From NCBI GenBank assembly GCA_946902985.2, contig OX336388.2, positions 1,503,274,545 to 1,503,338,544 on the forward strand: 64,000 nucleotides of DNA. The letters run 5' to 3'. The position numbers and the translations under genes are program-made. Positions 57,756 to 64,000 of this stretch are shown piece by piece (position 1 is the stretch's first letter; each line of letters opens with the position of its first letter). Source of the stretch: Meconema thalassinum (taxonomy: Eukaryota; Arthropoda; Insecta; Orthoptera; Tettigoniidae). Under the pieces are notes generated by a model that had not been told where the DNA came from, did no database searches, and saw only the letters and a list, made by a program, of their open reading frames with translations.

Positions 57756-59656
57756 ATTTTTATTAAGGCAAATGTGTTGTAAATTCAGTGTGATAGATAG
57801 TCACAGTACTATTTTTGTAGGGCCAGTATCATCGACAATTCGCCAACAGACTGTTTTGGGGAAATAAGTACCTAAACGGTGAATTTAGTAGACAGAAATC
57901 GAGTGTGTAATAACCTATAACTTTTTGCATCAGCACGAGAGATGACATCGCTTATCTTGGAAGAAGTTTGGAACTGTCAACACTCCGTTGAGATGTTCGA
58001 GACGAGCTAAGCAGCATTAAGTAGGGAGATGGCTGCAGATGTCCGCTGACGGGAGACTGGCCGAGGATGAGTACTGAATAATATTCTTATTATCTGACAA
58101 ATCAACTTATGGTATATGGGACATATTTTTTTGTAAATATCTTGCTTGTGTTGATTAACGTAGTCTATTTAGTTTTGGTTTGACACACATTTTTGCATGG
58201 AAACAGCTCGCACAAGTGTTCGTAGTCGTAGGTTCTTGTTTGTTTGTTTTTAATTAACGTGGCTATGTGGACGACCGTGTTCGCATATGTTTACGCAATG
58301 CGGTTAAGAAACGTCTCTCGGAGATATGTTGTGTTTCAGAAGTAGGACTGAAATAATATAATCATAAAGTAGATTGGTGGGTAAATTGATCTTTGTAGTG
58401 TTTATCATTGATCAGATTCATTAAGTTTATTGCCTTTGGAGCAATGTGAGTTGTGGCGAAGAGCATTTAGCTCTCTCATAGGTTTTAATATTCCTAAATA
58501 AATTGTGAGCATCTGATTCAACCGACCTGTGTGAAAAGTGTTATGTCATTCCTAGATATGAGTGTGTGTGTGTTTTATTGGTCATTACAAGCGGGAATTT
58601 CAGCGTAGACTGATTTCTGTCAGCTTGATGACGAGTCCATATCGTGACCTTGCGAGGGCGTATGTGACTATATCGATTAATGTCTTGCCATATGTGCATA
58701 TGGTTGAGATTTGTTGCTGTTGATTCTACGAGATAACGGGACAGTTGGTCAAGTTATTTTTACACACTGGAGCTGGATGATGACAAAAGTTGAGAGGAAG
58801 GGGGGAACCTGTTTTCACAAGGAGGGTTGAACAGACTGCATCGAGGTCATTAGTGGAGAACATGTTGGCTCCGTATTAATAGTTGAAATACAGAATAAGA
58901 ACTGATCGATGATAAAAATTGTTTAAATAAATGGGAGTTGCCTACGAATCACTATAATCTCCGAAGCGTTATCTTATCGCAATTTTTTCTATTCTTGTAA
59001 AATAATGTCAGCCGTGAGGCATATGTTTTCTTTTTGTTTGTTGTTGGTTTATTTCTAGTCTTGTGTCAGTGACTCCGAGTGGTCACGTGCGGCGCTGTGC
59101 TTTCCTTGTTTGTTTGTTTGTTTGTTTGTTTGTTTGTTTGAGCATTTGGCCTTGCAGGCAAGCTCGTTGTCAGATGAGCTATCTCATGGGGAGAGGATCT
59201 TGAGGGAGATTCCTGTAAATATTTAATATTAGGTTGTGTCAGCATTAATTTAAGGATTTTTATTAGTGTTGTGTCCTATATCCGTAAACGTTGATTTACG
59301 AGATGATTGTTCGTAAGCACCGTGGCTGTTGCCCGATGTAAACGAACAGCCATCCAAGTACTCATTCCTCGTAGTTAGTCATTACGCGTACATAAAATCC
59401 TGATGCAAGTTGGTGGAACTTGGATCCACATTTTTATGAGGAGGAGATCCGTCTGATCCCTCAACGTTATATATATTTCTGTCATGGGAAGATTCAGGGA
59501 GGAATAATATTGTTGTTATTTATATTCATTTATGCACCATTAGTCATTAAATTATGTTATTATTTTACGTCTTGTCACTTCCTTTCTTAATTATAGTTTT
59601 AATCTTATGACCCTTCCCTCAGTAGAGCATGTTGTTTGGCGAACGTATACATCACA
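57756..59656. other. Unassigned 1.9 kb, GT-rich in part
   Basis: No protein motif on either strand. It has a (GTTT)n run at 59105-59141 and a purine tract gagaggaaggggggaacctg at 58790-58809, as seen next to LTRs, but no LTR pair is found. It separates the Helitron pieces together with T3, so it is probably part of another insertion. Confidence 0.4.
59105..59141. repeat. (GTTT)n microsatellite
   Basis: Nine uninterrupted gttt units. Confidence 0.95.
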
Positions 59657-60664
59657 CTATGAACTGAGCGCGACCCCTTGATAAAGATTCTTGCATATAA
59701 ACACTGCGATACTGAAGGGTTCAATATTACGTTGTGATTCTTTATCTATACGTCTAGTCCAATTACAGACGACCTTTGTGGGTAGTACATTTCTTAGGGA
59801 CATGATTATAGTACCTTTATTCATTCTCAGCTTGTGTGGAGGCATCACGGTTGGTGTTAGACTTAAGAAATTCTTCCGGATAAGCAAGCTGATATTCTAC
59901 ACGCTCACTCACAATACTGTCCACATTTTCGTAAACAACTTCATCCTCAGGTAATAGTTGAAAAACACGATTGTTTGTTTATTTCAAGCAACTCTTCATG
60001 AAAAAAGGCATGAATCGCTTTTCCTTTAAGCTGCTGAGTTGTTCAATTGGATTTTGTATTGATAACACATTGAAGGTATCGTTTCCGTTCTTCCAGTCTT
60101 GCCTTTTCCAACTTGTAAAAGCCACATTGAAAATTCTTTCTCAGAATGCAGAGTGCGCATATTCAGGGTGAGTTTCAATGTATGGAATTTAGGCTCCAAA
60201 GTTTATGCCGCTTCAAATAGCTGGCAACGGTTAGGGAACATGAACCTCTCATTATTACGAGTAGGACTTTACGGAAATTCCCACCTAGTAGGATCACTTT
60301 ACCACCGAATGGTTCGGTCTATTCACTGCTAAAAATGCATGCGCATGCGTCATTAGAGCTTCATCCTACATTATTCATTTTGTATTAAAGGTGCTTTCGC
60401 TTCAAGTGTAGTATTTGGTTTTACGTTGCAGTTAGAATTAACATTCAGAATTAATGGGATTTTGAAAACAGAATGAACAGTATTTCCTCTCAGTAAAAGC
60501 GTAGCTGCTATTCCAGTAGACGCTACTGGAGTACCTTTAATCTCCCTACCTGTGATTATATGCCGCAGTATCAAGTAAACAAATGTTTTACATGCACCTG
60601 CTGGTACATCCAGAAAGAAACACTTTTGATTTAATAATGTTTTATTGCGGCCAATGGCCATGTA
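59657..60664 (-). pseudogene. Helitron helicase, ATP-binding and central motifs
   Basis: Pif1-like helicase domain of a Helitron replicase. In minus-strand order: FFLDVPAGACKTFVYL (Walker A; the usual GPGGTGKT has lost key glycines), GTPVASTGIAATLL (motif Ia), FGGKVILLGGNFRKVL near 60310 (motif III region), LPEDEVVYENVDSIVSE near 59945, and LTPTVMPPHKLRMNKGTIIM then LRN near 59830. It needs several frame changes and has stops, so it is dead. The last motifs are found at 37002-37261 on the far side of the T3 cluster. Confidence 0.85.
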
Positions 60665-60675
60665 CTTTTCTTTTC

Positions 60676-61255
60676 AGGAAGGATCAGGGAAGGGATATTG
60701 GAAGGAGATCGGCCGTGGACCTATTGAAAGGAACCATCCCGGCATTTGCCTGGGGGTAAAAATGGGAAACCACAAAAAACATTTTCAGGATGGCTTCGGT
60801 GGCGTAGTTGGTAGCATGCTGAACTGCTGTTCCCAAGATAGCGGGTTCAAACCCGGACAAAGTCATCGGATTTTTTAAGAGCGTTAAAATCCTTCAGTAA
60901 GCCTTCCTTCGGAAGGGAAGTAAAGCCGGTGGTCCCATGTCATAGATTTATAGGATGTAAAAGATCTTTCCACGGACTTAACTTGTGTGAAGCTAAATTG
61001 ATAGGTTAGATTTCATCGGAACGCTCTATCTAGGTTCCAACGTTCATCACTAGGTATCATTGATATCTGGTAGCGAAAGTTGGATCTACTTGAAATTGAA
61101 CAGAACTTGTAGCTCACCCTAAGGGTGTCCGCTGGAAGCAGCTACAGACTGAGGCCAGCCGAACATGTCCTCGGACACTCCCGGCACAAAAGCCATAAGA
61201 TAAATAAATAAATAAATAAATAGTAGGACGGCCGAGGTGGGATTTGAACCCAGCG
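60676..61255 (-). repeat. SINE-A (reverse), split by a SINE-B
   Basis: Minus-strand body: ggtgggatttgaacccag at 61236-61253, then, after the SINE-B, the reversed ccaggcaaatgccgggatgg at 60735-60752 and a tail to 60676. The 5' head is missing. It lies within the Helitron gene, between helicase pieces 60664 and 61256. Confidence 0.7.
60792..61224 (+). repeat. SINE-B with alternative tail, inside SINE-A
   Basis: Same head and body as 34104-34618 (ggtggcgtagttggtagc, gcgggttcaaacccgg, ccttccttcggaagggaagt) but a different 3' part (gtgtccgctggaagcagcta, gaggccagccgaacatgtcc) and an (aaat)n end. aggatggc (60787-60794) and aggacggc (61225-61232) flank it, a probable 8-bp target duplication with one change. 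Confidence 0.8.
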
Positions 61256-61613
61256 AGGCACGAGGTAGCGCGTGATTTAACTTACGTGTTTTGCTTTCAT
61301 ACGTATATTACTTCAAGTAGTGCATCAGCAGCCGTAAGTTGATCTTCATAAAGCTTCTGTCTATTGCTGGCTTGCTCTTGAAAAATATCAAAGTGTGCAT
61401 TCCTAAGTTGTTTGCCTGTAGTTTAACCTCTGGTAAATTTAGTTTCTTCAGATCCTACCCGTAAGACTTAAGAAGTTCATTTATTTCAGCAAGTGCATAT
61501 TATGTTCCACTTTCTTCAGAATATCAGTGCATACAATCTTCAGAAAGTACATCTCTATGTTTGACCCAAAGTCCGGGAACGCTTTCTGGTTCTCCGAAAC
61601 CACACATTATCTA
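61256..61613 (-). pseudogene. Helitron replicase, region before the helicase
   Basis: The minus strand reads YALAEINELLKSYG and DLKKLNLPEV, typical of the link just before the helicase of Helitron proteins, with stops around it. It is cut at 61613 by the non-autonomous Helitron and continues at 63671. Confidence 0.6.
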
Positions 61614-63670
61614 TCTATATATATATAAATGAATTGCTGTTCGTTAGTCACGCTAAAACTCGAGAACGGCTGGACCGATTTGGCTAATTTTGGTCTTGAA
61701 TCATTTGTGGAAGTCCAGGGAAGGTTTAAAAGGTGAATAAATATGGAAGTTGTAGCGCACGAGTTGATTCAACAAATGAGTGTCGGCACGCGAATCGTTT
61801 AAACAAAGTCCCGTACGCGTTCATATACCATTCATCCGATTGCTATGAAACTTTGGTTGTATTGTTGGGCACACTCCAGAAAAGGTTTCTGACTTAGTAA
61901 ATCCTTTTTACAATAGGTAGCGCACGAGTAGATTCAACAAATGAGCGACGACGGGCGAAGCGTTTCAACAAAGTCTCGTATGCGTTCATATACCATTCGT
62001 CCGATAGCGATGAAACTTGGGTGAGATGTTGTGTATACTCCAGGGAAGATTTCTGGCTTAGTACATCCACTTAACAATAGGTATCGCACAAGTAGATTAA
62101 ACAAATGAGCGACGACGCGTGAAGTGTTTCAACATAGTCCCGTATGTGTTTATATACCATTAGTCCAATAGCGACTAAACTTGGGTGAGTTGTTGTGTAC
62201 ACTGCAGGGAAAGTTTCAGGCTTAGTAAATCTATTATACAATTGGTAGCGCACAAGTAGATTCAACAAATGAGCGAAGACGCGCGAAGCGTTTCAACAAA
62301 GTCCCGAATGCTTTCATATACTATTCGTCTGATAGCGATGAAACTGGGGTGAGATGTTGTGTACACTTCAGGGAAGGTTTCTGTCTTAGTAAATCCACTT
62401 AACAATAGGTAGCGCACGAATAGATTCAACAAATGAGCGAGGACGGGCGAAGCGTTTCAAAAAAGTCCTGTATGCGTTCACATATCATTCGTCCGATAAC
62501 GATGAAACTTGGGTGAGAGGTTGTGTACACTACAGGCAAGGTTTCTGGCTTAGTAAATCCATATTATAATAGGTAGCGAACGAGTAAATTCAACAAATGA
62601 GCGACGACGCGCGAAGCGTTTCAACAAAGTCCCGTATACGTTCATATACCATTCTTCCGATAGCGGTGAAACTTGGGTGAGATGTTGTGTACACTTCAGG
62701 GAAGGTTTCTGGCTTAGTACATCAACTCAACAATAGGTATCGCACAAGTAGATACAACAAATGAGCGACGGCACGCGAATCGCTTAAACAAAGTCCCGTA
62801 TGCGTTCATATACCATTCATCCGATTGCTATGAAAGTTTGGTTGAATTGTTGTGCACACTCCAGGAAAGGTTTCTGACTTAGTTAATCCATTTTACAATA
62901 GGTAGCGCACGAGTAGATTCAACAAATGAGTAACGGCGCGCGTATTGTTTAAATAAATCCGTATGCGTTCATATACCATTCATGCGATTGCAATAAAATT
63001 TGGAGAAATATTGTTTCCACTCCCGCAAAAATTTCTGATTTAGTGAATCCATTTTACAATTGGTAGCGCACGAGTACATTCAATTAATGAGCGACAGCGC
63101 GTGAATCGTTTCAACCAAGTCCCGTATGCGTTCATATACCATTCATCCGATTATGATAAAACTTTTGTGAGTTGAGTACAGTCCTGCGAAGATGTATGAA
63201 TTAGTAAATCCGTTTTTCAATGGGTGGCGCACAAGTAGATTCAACAAATGAGTGACGGTGCGCAAATCGTTTAAACAAAATCCCGTATGCGTTCATATGC
63301 CACTCTTCCGATTGCGATGAAACTTTCATGAGTTTTTGTGTACATGCCAGGTAAGGTTTTCGACTTAGTAAATTCTTTTTACAATAGGTAGCGTACGAGT
63401 ATATTCAACAAAAGGGTGACGGCGCTCGAATCGTTTCAAGAAAGTCCCATATGCGTTCATATACCATTCATTTCATTGCGATGAAACTTTGGTGAGTTGT
63501 TGGGCACGCTCCCATGATGTTTTGAGATAGTGAATCAATTTTACAATAGTTTAGAGATGGTTAACGGACAAAGAAAAAAATATTGGGAATCCAAAATCAC
63601 TTCAACAAAGAAAGTTACAACGCCAACACTTTATTTGATTGGCATTGCAACGCATGCCGGGTACAGCTAG
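61614..63670 (+). mobile_element. Non-autonomous Helitron with ~163-bp tandem array
   Basis: It starts TCTATATATATATAAATG and ends with catgccgggtacagCTAG, flanked by A on the left and T on the right, the Helitron rule (insertion between A and T, no duplication). A GC-rich short stem (gcatgc, cgggtacag) precedes CTAG. The start aactcgagaacggctggacc is a widespread insect Helitron start. The core is an array of about eleven ~163-bp units. No Rep/Helicase gene is present. It inserted into a Helitron helicase gene remnant. Confidence 0.8.
61740..63540. repeat. ~163-bp tandem array, about 11 units
   Basis: gcgttcatataccattc recurs near 61817, 61982, 62143, 62301, 62474, 62637, 62806, 62967, 63130, 63291 and 63450. 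Each unit also has ggtagcgcacgagtagattc and aacaaatgagcgac. Short ORFs in it are shadows. Confidence 0.85.
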
Positions 63671-64000
63671 TCGCAAATATATTGTCCAGCGTGTCTGAGT
63701 TGTTTCAATTAAAGTATCATGGCAAAATTGATTTCCTTGAGGAAGTTCACGTTGATTACATGCCTCTAGGAAGGTGTTGCTCTGTATGCCATCAACAATC
63801 TTAAAACTCTCAAAACCTTTAGTACCCTTTACCCTCGTTATAATTCACAGAATTTATCTTTCTCAGTCTTGCACACCAACTAATGGCATTCTCTCAGTTC
63901 CCTTTCTCTTCGCCATTGTCTCCGATTCCATTTTGTTCTACTTTTATCGGTATTTCTGTATAGGTGTGGATACGCCATTGTTTGAACCAAACAGTTATCA
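63671..64000 (-). pseudogene. Helitron replicase, upstream segment (runs off the window)
   Basis: The minus strand reads YTEIPIKVEQNGI (near 63960), then VKGTKGFESFKIVDGIQSN and TFLEACNQRELPQGN, matching the YxEIPxxYxWN and VKGPTSFExLRTVDG-TFxEAC-xRGL motifs of Helitron replicases between Rep and helicase. It has frame changes and at least one stop. It extends past the right edge. Confidence 0.65.

Noticed and set aside
61740..63540. CRISPR-like array
   Set aside because: Units are ~163 bp with no unique spacers, and they lie within a eukaryotic Helitron.
63583..63804. 73-codon plus-strand ORF
   Set aside because: It straddles the Helitron end and is antisense to the replicase remnant.

Overview
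The window is a eukaryotic transposable-element graveyard. I found no host gene. The mix of Ty3/gypsy LTR elements with long LTRs, CR1/Jockey-like and RTE-like LINEs, a Tc1/mariner-type element, Helitrons, Helentron-like elements and tRNA-headed SINEs suggests a large arthropod genome. An insect, perhaps polyneopteran (orthopteroid), is my best guess from the SINE bodies, at low confidence. All four LTR elements run on the minus strand, so the right-hand LTR is the 5' LTR.

Layout. 1-2125: SINE-A copies, one split by a foldback element. 2126-30558: Gyp1, a Ty3/gypsy element with 4-bp ATAT duplications. Its left LTR carries a Helentron-like insert (HINE1). Its integrase gene is split by a Tc1/mariner-type transposon (6225-11808), which itself holds HINE2, a SINE-A and a decayed transposase. 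Its right LTR is split by a LINE (18606-20395) and, 7 bp further on, by a second LTR element, T2 (20403-27853, ACAT duplications). 30563-36362: LINE scraps, an imperfect hairpin, an intact SINE-B with a 12-bp duplication, and unassigned DNA. 36363-64000: pieces of one Helitron helicase gene on the minus strand, all in the correct order but pushed apart by a MITE, by LTR element T3 (37465-56656, ATAC duplications; Gyp2, 39046-48963, sits inside its left LTR), by a SINE-A split by a SINE-B, and by a non-autonomous Helitron with an 11-unit tandem array (61614-63670).

Gene content. The only long intact coding region is the Gyp2 gag (859 codons). Gyp1 keeps recognisable gag, protease, RT, RNase H and integrase, all broken by stops and shifts. 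Gyp2, T2 and T3 have each lost a central block of pol (between protease or RT and the integrase tail), so they look non-autonomous, and Gyp2 resembles a gag-carrying parasite of Gyp1-like elements. In Gyp1, Gyp2 and T2, protease lies in the -1 frame of gag, and a textbook slippery heptamer sits in the gag frame just before the gag stop. Gag proteins of all LTR elements start with long coiled coils, several built from tandem coding repeats. Those with a visible C-terminus end in Asn/Arg/Gly-rich tails without a visible zinc knuckle.

Relative ages follow from the nesting and from LTR similarity judged by eye: Gyp1 is older than T2, and T3 is older than Gyp2. Gyp2 has the most similar LTR pair.
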